NCBI GenBank assembly: GCA_011009095.1
Contig: VTPC01090543.1
Coordinates: forward strand, 101,601 to 165,600
Reading direction: 5' to 3'
From: Ignelater luminosus
Lineage: Eukaryota > Arthropoda > Insecta > Coleoptera > Elateridae
DNA: 64,000 nt
Shown here: piece by piece, positions 25,481 to 35,350 of the stretch
Layout: each line of letters opens with the position of its first letter
Position numbering within the stretch: position 1 is the stretch's first letter
Position numbers and translations under genes: made by a program
The notes under the pieces: model-generated
The model's database searches: none
Seen by the model: only the letters and a program-made list of their open reading frames with translations
What the model was told of the DNA's origin: nothing

Positions 25481-27244
25481 ACTAAAACTTAGTTGTTGCT
25501 TATAGAAACATCCCGCGAAATTTTACAGAAAATTGACCCCGACCTCTTCTCCACAAAATCACTTCGATCTGAATGGTTAAGTAAACTGAAGTTTTGAGGC
25601 GCGACTACCTGTTTGACAGAGCTGATTCATTCTTTTAAATTTTTAAGATTAAGTTATTTTTTATATTTTCCTACTTTTATCAAAGATGATATAGAATTAT
25701 ATATAATTCAAGTTAATTGCTGTTTTGCAATCAACCAAACTGATGTTAGAAGTCAAAAGTTTGATATTTTATTCTTGCACTTACCTGATAGTGTTATCTT
25801 AAATGTTGGAGATATTTTAATTAATAAATCTAGAGCAAGGTTTTTTTTCAAAATTGATAACTAAATTAAAGTAATTATACAGCAATCCTACGTCATAAAT
25901 TATTAACTGAATCAACATTTAATGAGTCATGTTTAGAACTTGTGCAGAAAATCATTAACGGTTCAGCAGATTGTAATTCCAATAATAATTTCATTAAAGA
26001 ATTACTCACTTCCTAAACATATTCAGGATACCAGAATTTTGATTTAATTCGTTTTGCTAAAGAGTAAGATGAAATTGTGAGATTTGAAATATCAGTCGTG
26101 TTTTTACCTTAACAGTGAAAGATAGTAGATGTTAATTACGCAACAATTTTATTGTGTACGTTCTGTAGTCTTTTAATTAAACATTAGACAAACATCTATC
26201 AAAATTCTTTCTGTTTAATTTCTAATAAAGAAAAACATTTACATTGTAACCTTATCCAGTCTAATGATACGTATGGTTAATACCTTTTTAATTATTCACA
26301 AGCAGTAAGCAGTAAACCAATCAATGTATTTGTCAAGTTTCACAACATTGATTTTAAATTGTTACTGTCTGTTATTATCGAGGTGGGTCATTAATTATAT
26401 TAAACCTTGATGAAACCAATTTATGGTTTCTATTGTTATAAATATTATCTTAAACTAGCAAGTGGGGTCGTTACACCATATATTGTAGTAACTTTTAGTT
26501 TTCAGTTTTACTGTGTAGTACTTACGGTACTTACTATACACCAACCAACAATTCTTTTGATTAAAGCCGCAATTTGTAGGTTAGATTTTAACTAGCTTGA
26601 AGCCTAGTAAATCAATATTATAAAGTTTGCTGAATGTAGTTTTTGGGTAAGAATAATTTAAAAAAAGTAAAAAATTAATAAATCTAAGTAAGCAAATTGA
26701 ATAAACCAAATGGAAAAAAATTTGCGGATTTTTCAGTTTGATTGTTTTTCTACGAAGATTTTAATTGCTTGTGGTGTAGTGTGTACGCATAAAATGGTTT
26801 TGCCAGTAAGGTTTGATATAATTAAATGAAAAGGATCATTCAGTGTTCTAACTTATGTATAAATAGAATTTCCAGTCCTATTTTAATTAAATTTTCTGAG
26901 GTCTAATGATTTCTTGTACGCCCGGGTAGCTGGAATTAATTTAGTAGCGTTGAGTACTTTGATTTCTGTCATTTTAATAATTGCTAGAATATTTTTATTT
27001 GCAATTTTTTATTTTAAAACGACACACTCACTTTTGTTTGTTTATTTTTAATCTAAGAATAGTAGTTTAATTGGAAAGATAGCAGATTATGTTTTAATAT
27101 AGTAAAACCCCAGTGGGTTGTTAAATAAGTACCTACATAACTAAGGTATAACGGAAACGAGAAGATCCAAAACGGAAATTTCTAACGGAAGCAGAATTTA
27201 TAGAAAAGCAATTTGATTTTTTAAGGAATTGATACAGGTATTAT
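25481..27244. other. No recognisable gene; very AT-rich
   Basis: Frames at 25613-25864 and 26407-26595 are AT-driven and resemble nothing known. No repeat structure was noticed. Confidence 0.5.
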
Positions 27245-27345
27245 GTATGTATAAGAGTATCGGCCCCAGGCAAAGATTTAAACCTGTGACCTTTAGCTTT
27301 CCGTGGCGATGCTCTACCAACTGAGCTATTAGTAGGTATTTTAGG
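27245..27345 (-). repeat. tRNA-like sequence, SINE head or tRNA pseudogene
   Basis: Minus strand: TAGCTCAGTTGGTAGAGC is a perfect RNA polymerase III A box with D-stem, and about 35 nt later AGGTTTAAATCT is a degraded B box, followed by GCCTGGGGCCG. The D-arm pairs well. The anticodon arm (TCGCC...GCTAA) pairs poorly and the acceptor arms do not match, so this is not a functional tRNA. The A box/B box arrangement followed by a GGGGCCG segment is typical of tRNA-derived SINE heads in insects. No clear tail was found. Confidence 0.5.
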
Positions 27346-27677
27346 TATATTTTGACTTTCTCTCAAGCATTCTGTATTTTAAACCTCCTGAACAAAAATA
27401 TAAATAGGTATATTGCTGCGGATTGCATTATAAAATTATAAAATTTTATAATAATTTTAAATATCTCAAAAACAGATAAAACACTTGGTATTGTAATGAT
27501 GACATTATTAAAAAAATAATTTCAGGTTATCAACTTAATAATTTAGTTGGAAAACAAACTAAAATTCTGTAAAATTAATTAATAATTTGTATTAGTGGTC
27601 GGTCTTGACATATAAGTATTTTAGTAATTGTTTAATAATATTAGGTATTAAAATTTAAGCAATTTAGAAAATGTTAT

Positions 27678-28019
27678 CGGAGAATATTACAAATATCCGA
27701 AATAAAAAAAATATCCTTAAAGAGCAGGAAATTTCCTACAAAAAAGTTCAAACTCCCGGAATTGTACTATCAATATTTATAATTTTAATTTAGTGGTCAA
27801 AATAGGTCTAAAAACGCGTGATCTGGCCGCCGCGCGCGCCGCTTAGTTTGCTCTCTTTACCAAAAAAATTTTTTTTACCTATTAAATATAAATATTATTG
27901 AATAAAAAAATTCAGGTATCATTGGGATACATGAATGAACAATAATCCACCGGAAAAAAATTTTTCCCACAATTTGTTTATTAGTTATGCTTTTGTTAAC
28001 TAAAGACATTTTACCAATT
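27678..28019 (+). repeat. Fold-back left arm
   Basis: Pairs with 28170-28511 in inverted orientation. The inner limit is the GACATTTTACCAAT/ATTGGTAAAATGTC pair. Confidence 0.85.
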
Positions 28020-28169
28020 TCTGATTGTTTATAAAAAAGTGGAGATTGACAATTTTTTAATTTTACCAACGGGGATCTGTTCTGTAGCTTTTGGAGATTA
28101 AGTTCAATAAGTAAAAACAATCTCAGGTTTTTTGTTTAAAAAATATCATGGTTTTTATGTACATTTTTA

Positions 28170-28511
28170 ATTGGTAAAATGTCTTTAGTTAACAAAAGCA
28201 TAACTAATAAAGAAATTGTGGGAAAAATTTTTTTCCGATGGATTATTGTTGATTCATGTATCCCAATGATACCTGAATTTTTTTATTTTTTAATATTTAT
28301 ATTTAATGGGTAAAAGAAATTGTTTTTGTTAAAGAGAGCGAACTAAGCGGCTCGCGCGGCGGCCAGATCACGCGTTTTAGCCCTATTTTCACCTCTAAAT
28401 TAAAATTATAAATATTGGTGGTACAATTCCGTGAGTTAGGACGTTTTTGTAGGAAATTTCCTGTTCTTTAAGGATCTTGTTTCTTATTTAGGATATTTGC
28501 AATATTCTCCG
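28170..28511 (-). repeat. Fold-back right arm
   Basis: Inverted copy of 27678-28019, with a few substitutions and small length differences visible by eye. Confidence 0.85.
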
Positions 28512-28965
28512 AGATATTTGCAAAAAACGAAACCCTCCTTTTTTTACGAATTTGTTTATAACTTTTGCAATTTTTTTGTGCCGGACTTCGAAATGTTCGA
28601 AAAGTTTCTAAATGCCATTCCGAATCGAATGACACCTCGATCATAATTTTTGGTGAAGTCGAGCAAAAAATAGCTAAAATGGAACTTATGAACCACACTA
28701 GTAGAGTAGATATCCAAATTGACTAAATTATACTTTCTATTAAAATAAAGTATTTAATTGAATAATTTGGGCGACGAAAATAATTTCCAGATAAAATAAA
28801 AATAATTTTAAAACAAAATTGAGGTATAAAATAAGAATCAACTTAAACTACAGGCACTTCTATGTATTTACAGTTTTGAAAATTTTATTTTCTCTTTAAA
28901 GCAAATATCTGTACATTATTTTACTTTTTTCTGAAACACAGATTCCTAAAGAATTAATGATAATA
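28512..28965. other. Spacer between fold-back element and mariner
   Basis: AT-rich. No coding or repeat signal was found apart from a TA at 28964-28965, which serves as the mariner target site. Confidence 0.6.
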
Positions 28966-28991
28966 CGAGGGCTGTTTGACGGAAGTGTGAC
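28966..28991 (+). repeat. mariner terminal inverted repeat, left
   Basis: 26-bp repeat matching the right end with one difference (T here, C in the partner at the 21st base). It lies on the 3' side of the transposase. Confidence 0.95.
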
Positions 28992-29029
28992 ATTTCAATA
29001 AAAAACAGGTTTAGCCTAGATTTTTTTTA

Positions 29030-30079
29030 TTATTTTTCAACATAGTTCCCTTCAAGTGCTACACACTTAGTCCAACTACTTTCCAATTTCTTTAAGCCGT
29101 CTGAGAAATGTTCTTTTGGCAACTCGTCAAAATAGGCCTCCGTTGCAGCAATAACCTCTGCATTTGATGTGAATTTTTTTCCTGCGAGAGATTTTTTCAA
29201 ATTCGGAAATAAAAAAAAGTCGCTTGGGGCCAGATCCGGTGAGTATGGTGGATGGGGAAGCAATTCGTAGCGTAATTGTACCAATTTAGCGGTCGCAATT
29301 GCGGATGAATGAGATGGGGCGTTGTCGTGATGAAAGAGCACTTTCTTACGTGCCAAATGTGGGCGTTTCTTCTTTAAGATAACATCAAAACGGGTCAATA
29401 AATCAGCATAATATTGGCCAGTTATTGTTTTACCCCTTTCCAAATAGTCAATATGGATTATGCCTTTAGAATCCCAAAAAATAGTCGCCATAACCTTATT
29501 AGCCGAGTGACCAATTTTAGTCTTCTTTGGTGCACGTTCGTCTGGTGAAATCCACTGTTTCGACTGTTCCTTTGTCTCAGGGGTGTGGTGGTGGATCCAG
29601 GTTTCGTCAACAGTCACATATCGGCGAAAAAACTCAACTGGATTACGTTGTAACATGACCAAACATTGATTTGAAAGTTGAACACGAATTCTCATTTGGT
29701 CCACTGTGAGTAATCGCGGCACCGATCTTGCTGATACCTTTTTCATATGCAAATGTTCGTGTAAAATATTATGCACCCGTTCGATTGAGATGCCAACAGC
29801 ATCAACTATCTCGCGCACTTTCAAACGTCGATCAGCCATTACCATATTATGGATTTTGTCAACGATTTCCTTAGTAGTGACCGTTTGTAAGGGCCCGGAG
29901 CGTTCACCATCATCAGTGCTCATACGGCCAGTTTTAAATGAATTAAACCACTTGGAAACCATTCCATGCGATGGAGCAGATTCACCGTAATATTTCCGTA
30001 ATTTCTCCTCAGTTTCTTTTACTGTTTTTCCACGTAAAAAATAATGTTTAATTAAAACACGAAATTCACGTTTTTCCAT
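29030..30079 (-). CDS. mariner transposase, intact (349 aa)
   Basis: Nuclear cut-and-paste transposase that binds the element's terminal repeats and inserts at TA. The frame opens at 30097, but the start at 30079 gives MEKREFRVLIKHYFLRGK, the usual mariner N-terminus, and 349 residues, within the 340-350 typical of the family. Residues 1-115 form the paired helix-turn-helix DNA-binding region. The catalytic triad is Asp158 in VTVDETWIHH, Asp252 in HHDNAPSH and Asp287 in YSPDLAPSDFF, with 34 residues between the last two, the DD34D signature. The linker motif usually WVP.EL is SVPRLL here, a departure that could affect dimer or subunit contacts. No stop or frameshift is present. The subfamily was not decided; the sequence is close to irritans/mellifera-type mariners from memory. 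Translation is from the element's own mRNA, with no intron expected. Confidence 0.96.
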   Translation of the reverse strand: MEKREFRVLIKHYFLRGKTVKETEEKLRKYYGESAPSHGMVSKWFNSFKTGRMSTDDGERSGPLQTVTTKEIVDKIHNMVMADRRLKVREIVDAVGISIERVHNILHEHLHMKKVSARSVPRLLTVDQMRIRVQLSNQCLVMLQRNPVEFFRRYVTVDETWIHHHTPETKEQSKQWISPDERAPKKTKIGHSANKVMATIFWDSKGIIHIDYLERGKTITGQYYADLLTRFDVILKKKRPHLARKKVLFHHDNAPSHSSAIATAKLVQLRYELLPHPPYSPDLAPSDFFLFPNLKKSLAGKKFTSNAEVIAATEAYFDELPKEHFSDGLKKLESSWTKCVALEGNYVEK

Positions 30080-30232
30080 ATTTACAAAATAGCACAAACT
30101 TGATTGATTTCTATGACTGCCAAATGTATACTATTTCACAGATTGACATGAAATTTGGAGGTTAAGCCTCTAAAAGACTGACGTATATGCTAATGTTTTC
30201 GATTTACCGATATCAGCGCCATCTAGCGGAAA

Positions 30233-30258
30233 GTCACGCTTCCGTCAAACAGCCCTCG
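30233..30258 (-). repeat. mariner terminal inverted repeat, right
   Basis: Inverted partner of 28966-28991, on the 5' side of the transposase and followed outward by the TA duplication. Confidence 0.95.
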
Positions 30259-30260
30259 TA

Positions 30261-31984
30261 CTTAACAAGTCAAACACGTTATAGAAATGAATAAAAATGT
30301 AAAATTTAGTTGAAAATAAAAAGAAATTGCTTCAACTCATCTACTTTTTTAAGAGTATGCAGAAAATACAATTTCGAATATTTCATTTTAAAAAATATTT
30401 CATACACAGAACTTGGTACATTTTCATAGCTGACTGCGCTCTGTGTTTTATGTTAATTTATTCATGCAACATAATTCTGAATATTTTTCTATTTCAAGCA
30501 GGGAGGTGTGAATTACTGTTTTCTGTAAATTGATATTTTTTCTATAAAACTAGGCTCAGTACTATCAGGTCTTGATATATTTAATCTAATACAAGTTCCG
30601 TTTGGACTTTATATTCATCTTAAAGTAAATTTCATAACTGTATTGTGTCAAATGGACACAATACTGTTTGCCATTAATAATTAGTAAGCCAACGTGGACT
30701 TAATACTTATTTGTTATTGACCTGATGATATTTAATTTCAAAATCAGAATGTATCAAATGGCTTTGGCTTTTAATTATTAACAACTTAATAAGTATCAAT
30801 TGCCGACTTAATACCTTACACAAAAAAATTATTCGAAGTCAGAAGATTTAGGTTAAGATGGCTCAATCTGGCTGTCGGAGAATGGTGAACTTAATTAGTA
30901 CCTCGGTTACTACTCTTATTTATGGTAGATATGAAAAGAGTTCACCACTGGAAATACCAAATGAAAAAAGCTTAAAATATGTCAACATGAGGTACAGTTG
31001 TCGTTAAAAATTTTAAATATAGAATCCTACAAGTAAGAACAGATACCTCATGTTTTCATCAAACTCCACCCTTTCTGGAACAACGATCGAATTCTTTGGT
31101 TTTGGCAAATAGAAGCCTAGTTTAAATTAGCTAATATCAAAACATAAAATCAAAAACAATTTAATTATTTGCTTTCAGTAATTTGTAATATTACAGCCGA
31201 TCATCTAGAAGCTTCAGTCTCACTCACCTCTGCGGATTTAAAGTATAGGTGAGGTGAAAGTAAAGAACAAAAATTAAAAAAAAAACCTACTACCAGGAAT
31301 GCAAGTAGTTGATAAACGTCCATTACACTTACTACGTAAACTAAAAATTCTGTGATGGATGGAAAAAGAGTATAAGTCAAGATTATTACTAAATACAGTA
31401 TAAGTCAAATTAGGTTCCTTGAATGGTTTTCTATCTGTGTGCAAAACTGTATAACTGACGTAATGCATACATGACGATGGCATTGTTTGGTTATTTTAGT
31501 ATAAATTGAAATACTTAGGAAAAAAAGGGTATAAGTAGACTTATACTATTTTAGTCACTGTAAAACTTATTGGCATTAATAGTACAAGTCGACTTGTACT
31601 ATTGTACACATGTAGTAAACATAAGTAACATAAATAAAGAACAAAGAGATCCATAGGATCCATATATTGTCTCCCTACAAATAAAAATTCGTGCAAGTAT
31701 TGACTAACATTTATTAGTATAGGTAAGTTGAAAATTTACAATTAGGTTACGTTCAGTGTTGTCAGATGTCAAATTATGTATTTTTATTATTATTATTAAG
31801 ATAATGACTTCGCAAAGAATCAAGAAAATTCTAAAACTTGCTTGCATTGACCTTGGTATGTAAAATAATGACACAGTGAATAGAATTTTTATGTTTAGTA
31901 ATCTTGTATTTACTTATAGGTCTAGAGGTTATAAATGCCGACAAAGGTAAATATTTTGAAAATGATTGAGACCTAAATGAATCG
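30261..31984. other. No recognisable gene; cluster of short palindromes near 31.4-31.6 kb
   Basis: AT-rich, with repeated ACTTAATAC/GTATAAGTC-like words. The 69-residue minus-strand frame at 31274-31483 contains two of these words as repeats rather than a recognisable protein. See the palindrome entry. Confidence 0.45.
31529..31603. repeat. Palindrome pair including a perfect 26-bp palindrome
   Basis: 31578-31603 is a perfect 26-bp palindrome centred on AAGTCGACTT. 31529-31546 is a near-perfect palindrome with arms GTATAAGT and ACTTATAC around AG. The related word GTATAAGTC also occurs at about 31368 and 31399. Function is unknown: element ends, a dimeric factor site or chance expansion are all possible. 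Confidence 0.6.
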
Positions 31985-33520
31985 ATAAAAGACATTTACA
32001 GATGATTAGTCTGAAGAAGATGATGATAGTCTGAAAGATGCGACTTATCAATCCATGGCAGAACTTACAGAATCCAGTGACAATAAATCCAAGAATAATA
32101 TACAATTTTATACAAAGAAACAATGTTATACTCGTAATACTTCACACCCAGCTAAAGACGAAAAAAATACAGAAACTGAAAAACGCATTGACGGTAATGA
32201 TATAGAACCAGAGGTTATTACTGCAGAAACAAGAAAAAGAATAAAGAGCTAAGAAAACTGAAAGAAAAATAAGAAGAAATATGAGTCAAGCCTATGTTAT
32301 TGCAAAAAGCAAAGAATTGCCTCAATATCGATTTAAAAGCAAAGCGACAGTTATCAGAGGGATTTAAAAATCAAGTGGCTCAGCCGCAGCTAAAAGAAAT
32401 CATAAAGGGCCTAATTGCCAAATAACTGACTTTTCACAATGTCTTTATTAACTACATAAAAGAAAACTACCCATCTTTAATAAAGTCAATTAATTCACTC
32501 ATGTCCTCCAAACTATTGAAGAAGTACCAACTGATGGCTACAGAAAGCAAGACATTTCAACTTCAAAAAATAGAAAAGAAACAGGCAAGCATTCATACAG
32601 GAGTCCTCTATGTAAGTGATGAAGCACCTCAAACCTTCGCGATTTGGACCCACCTTGACCCCGTTCTTGATTGGATTCAAGCCATTGGAAGTCTTTCATT
32701 TCTTTTCATTCCAATATCGAAAAAAGGCAAATTTTTATCAGTACACAAAAGCTGTGCAGGAATGTGGAGTGCAATCAACGTGGTTGTTTTCTAAGGCTGG
32801 CCACGGTAAAAGTGCGACTGACGGTGTAAGAGGGCTTTGAAGAGAAACGCAAATGACCTTGTGGCCACTGACGATAATATCCCTGATGCCAAAGCTTTTT
32901 TCGACGTTTTCTCACCTACGTATATCAAAAATAGAACTGTTATACATCCCTAAATAACGTCTTGAACCCATACAAATCGCTGTCGCCATCACTGAAACAG
33001 TCAATATTCACCAAGTTGTTTCAAGAGCTACCGCGAAAATACTATTACGTCATCTCTCCTGCTTCTGTCTCAAAATATTTATGTCAGGAGTAAACTGTGT
33101 TTACCACCAGATTCAGATCCGGAAGACTCTGAAAATCGGTTCACGATGAGTCCGCGGTAAATTTAAGTGTTCTTGGGGAACCAGAACAACAGGATAAACC
33201 AATTCTGAGACTCGTCGACCTCATTGTCCTCAAGGCTGGAACATACGTCTTGGTGGTGTTTGAGGGGGGTTGCAGAAAAGAACCAAGTGCTGTTACGTCA
33301 ACCGACGGCGTTTGCATTCGTGACTATAGAGGTGAGGATGGTAAAAATGGAAGTGCACTTCTTAAACGTCGCAGGCGAAAACTGTTTTATATTTTGAGTG
33401 AACGATTTAGACGTTTCATATGTTACCTGTAATCAAGTCTTAGGGATTCTGTGAGAATCGAAAATGAGACTTAAAAGAAATAGAATGTTCTACAAGTTCC
33501 CGTCAAGCGTTGACGTGTAT
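31985..33520 (+). pseudogene. Decayed copy of an uncharacterised multi-copy arthropod protein
   Basis: Plus-strand pieces in a consistent order: an acidic leader (EEDDDSLKDATYQS, about 32013), RKR/RRN-type basic text and SQAYVIAKSKELP (about 32280), YQYTKAVQECGVQSTWLFSK with AGHGKSATDGV (about 32735-32835), an AGTYVLVVFEGG domain (about 33237) leading to DGVCIRDYRGEDG, LLKRRRRK and YILSE, and an FYKFPSSVDVYE ending (about 33490-33525). I recall this arrangement (W.FSEAGHGK..DGV, then a barrel-like YVLVKF...FLRR domain) from anonymous multi-copy proteins in insect genomes, often found beside transposons; I cannot name the family or its function. The pieces lie in different frames with stops, so it is a pseudogene. 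It is possibly the cargo or a domesticated gene of a mobile element. Confidence 0.5.
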
Positions 33521-33699
33521 GAAACAAACAACAATTTTATTTTGATATTAATCTAAAGCAAAGAAATAATTGTTATTAATTTTAAGAATTTATATTTTAA
33601 TCAAAGTTTCTAACTGTCAACACCTATACAACATTGTTCGTCGGACCGGTTTCGGATTGCTCCGGTGTTAACGATAAGACAAGTAAGTGTAAAAAACGG

Positions 33700-33960
33700 G
33701 GGCCAACTGCCAGGGCTTACAGAATTGGGCTTATAAGGCTTAGGATTGGTTTGAGGTGTTAATTGGGCTATTGCCAAACTCTGTTGCGATAGCTTGTCGC
33801 GACGTTTTGGAAGCTGACTCTGCTTCCGTCCTCAGGCGTTCGCCCTGAGAAGGGAGGTTTTGTTTATTATTCTGCATTTCTTATTTACTTTTTATTTGTA
33901 CCGTACCGCCCCAGTAGCTCAGTGGTTCAAGCACACTCATCAGCTTTTAGATAACCTTAG
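33700..33960. repeat. Repeat with two adjacent hairpins and a tRNA-like A box
   Basis: 33809-33827 forms GGAAGC/GCTTCC, and 33831-33849 forms CTCAGG/CCTGAG. On the minus strand CTGAGGA precedes the first hairpin and AAAAC follows it, which recalls a hammerhead ribozyme core (CUGANGA, stem II, GAAAC). Stems I and III are not convincing, so it would be a degenerate copy. At about 33906 GCCCCAGTAGCTCAGTGG resembles a tRNA A box, but no B box follows. Confidence 0.35.
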
Positions 33961-34210
33961 AATTGGAGACGTATTGGACATTTTGGGATAATGACGTAAC
34001 ATTCTTGGTGCAGCCTTAATAAACTTGGATAAAGATAATACTACCGGAACGACTTGTTCAAGCGATTAACAAGAGGATGATTTATGATGATGTACTTTGG
34101 TACGGGGACGTATTGGGCTGCCAAAAATTCGCCTCAAAAGTGAGAAAAGATTCTAAGAAATCAGGAATTTTGGAACTCGCATAAAGCTACTTAGGACGGA
34201 AACTAGACAC

Positions 34211-34230
34211 ACTCTCTCTCTCTCTGTCTC
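34211..34230. repeat. (CT)n microsatellite at LINE 3' end
   Basis: CT run beside the C-terminal end of the minus-strand LINE, consistent with its simple-sequence tail. Confidence 0.7.
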
Positions 34231-34954
34231 TTTTGTGGCTTTACAACCCGTGTCGGACCCTGGCCTCCTTCAATATTTTCCTGCACCTTTCTCTGTCTCT
34301 AGCCTTTCTTCTCCAGTTTCTACATTTTAGGATTTCTTTGGAATCTTTATCTACCGATTTTTTCATTTCACTCTAGGCCTTCCCTTAGGCCTTGCTCCTT
34401 GCACTCTTCTATTGATAACATTTTTGGAATTCTTCCTTCCACCATTCTGGCCACATGTTCAGCCCATTATTCTAATGTATTCTGAGATTGGTGGGTCTTT
34501 ATAATACTGGTAAGATTCAAAATTATATCTCGTCCTCCGCAGGTCGTTTTCTTGTACTGGGCCTAGTACTCTTCTCAGTATCTTTCGCTCAAAGATGTTT
34601 ATTGCATTTGCCTGTTTTTGTGTTAGTGCCTCCACAACATACAATAGGTCTTATAATGGTCTTATAAATACGTAGTTTGACATTTCGGTGCATGTTCTTG
34701 GATGTAAACATATGAGACAATGCAAAGTATGCTTATTAGCTATAATGGTTCGTTTTCGAATTTCTCCATCTTCCGTTCCGCGTTGTAATAATTGAGCCCC
34801 AACATAGGTAAATTGTGTCTCTGTGTCTATGTTATCAGGTATTGTACTTACTGTATTATGATTCTACTGTGCTTGAATCAGCAGTTTAGCTTTTTGAATG
34901 TTTATGTTCAGACCAACTGTATTTGCATTTTTTTTTAGTTGTTCATACGCTTCT

Positions 34955-35347
34955 TCAGCAGCGTGTTCGGCTCATTATGTTAATATCGTCGGCGTATGTG
35001 ACCAGTTGAAGGGGTTTCGTTATTAATATATTAGATCTTTCTACCTCTAAGTTTCTTATGGTATGTTCAAGAGCCAGCTTAAACAGGCTAGGAGCCAACT
35101 CAGCCTCCTGCTTTAGACACTGAGAGATTCGGAATGGGTCCGTCAGTTGATTCTGTATGCGGATGCAAGGCTCAGTGTCTGTCATAGCAGTCTGCATTAG
35201 TCTTATTAGTTTCGGAGGAATATTAAAGTTTTTTAGGATGTTATACAGTTGCTCCCGGCTGATGGAGTTGTAAGCTTGACGAAAAATAGTTCGTTTATTA
35301 AAATTCGACGAAACAAAATTCCAAAAATGTGGTTCCACGGGATGCAC
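34955..35347 (-). pseudogene. LINE reverse transcriptase palm fragment
   Basis: 130 residues open, covering reverse-transcriptase motifs from the FRQAY region (metal-binding Asp replaced) to the catalytic YADD. The QGD motif before LAPSLF reads QEA, another damaged active-region motif. Part of the LINE at 34200-35350. Confidence 0.75.
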
Positions 35348-35350
35348 AAA

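Larger units (their letters stand above)
27678..28511. mobile_element. Fold-back element with 342-bp inverted arms
   Basis: Two long arms, 27678-28019 and 28170-28511, are reverse complements of each other, very similar by eye, around a central segment of about 150 bp. The ends are CGGAGAATATT and AATATTCTCCG. Each arm contains the same GC block near GGCCGCCGCGCG (about 27825-27842 and about 28350-28370), which stands out against the AT-rich surroundings, and the same ATTCAGGTATCATTGGGAT segment. No transposase is present. This is a non-autonomous fold-back or long-TIR MITE able to form a large cruciform or hairpin RNA. The close arm similarity suggests moderate age or homogenisation. The family is not identified. 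Confidence 0.85.
28966..30258 (-). mobile_element. Complete mariner transposon, 1293 bp
   Basis: A mariner element with both ends: CGAGGGCTGTTTGACGG... at 28966 and its inverted copy ending at 30258, matching over 26 bp with one mismatch. TA dinucleotides flank it at 28964-28965 and 30259-30260, the standard Tc1/mariner target duplication. The length of about 1.3 kb and one internal minus-strand transposase gene without stops or frameshifts are normal for a whole mariner. The combination of an open transposase and nearly identical ends suggests recent insertion and possible activity. It is clearly younger than the other elements in the window. Confidence 0.97.
34200..35350 (-). mobile_element. 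RTE-like LINE, 5'-truncated, decayed
   Basis: Minus-strand LINE. The largest open piece (34955-35347) has IFRQAYNSISREQLY, IPPKLIRLMQTAMTDTE, a degraded QGD box (LKQEAELAPSLFKLALEHTIR) and the catalytic YADDINIMSR. Downstream pieces carry ERKILRRVLGPVQEND (34459-34644) and the RIPK/GRPR.W.., W.RKARDRE C-terminal text (about 34240-34440). This order is that of the reverse transcriptase fingers, palm, thumb and C-terminal region of RTE-type LINEs common in insects. The endonuclease half is missing (5' truncation near 35350) and the frame is broken at several points. A CT-rich tail at 34211-34230 follows the C-terminus, as expected for a LINE 3' end. Confidence 0.75.

Noticed and set aside
27245-27345. 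Functional tRNA gene
   Set aside because: The anticodon stem and acceptor stem do not pair and the B box is degraded.
29706-29990. 94-residue plus-strand frame inside mariner
   Set aside because: Antisense shadow of the intact transposase.
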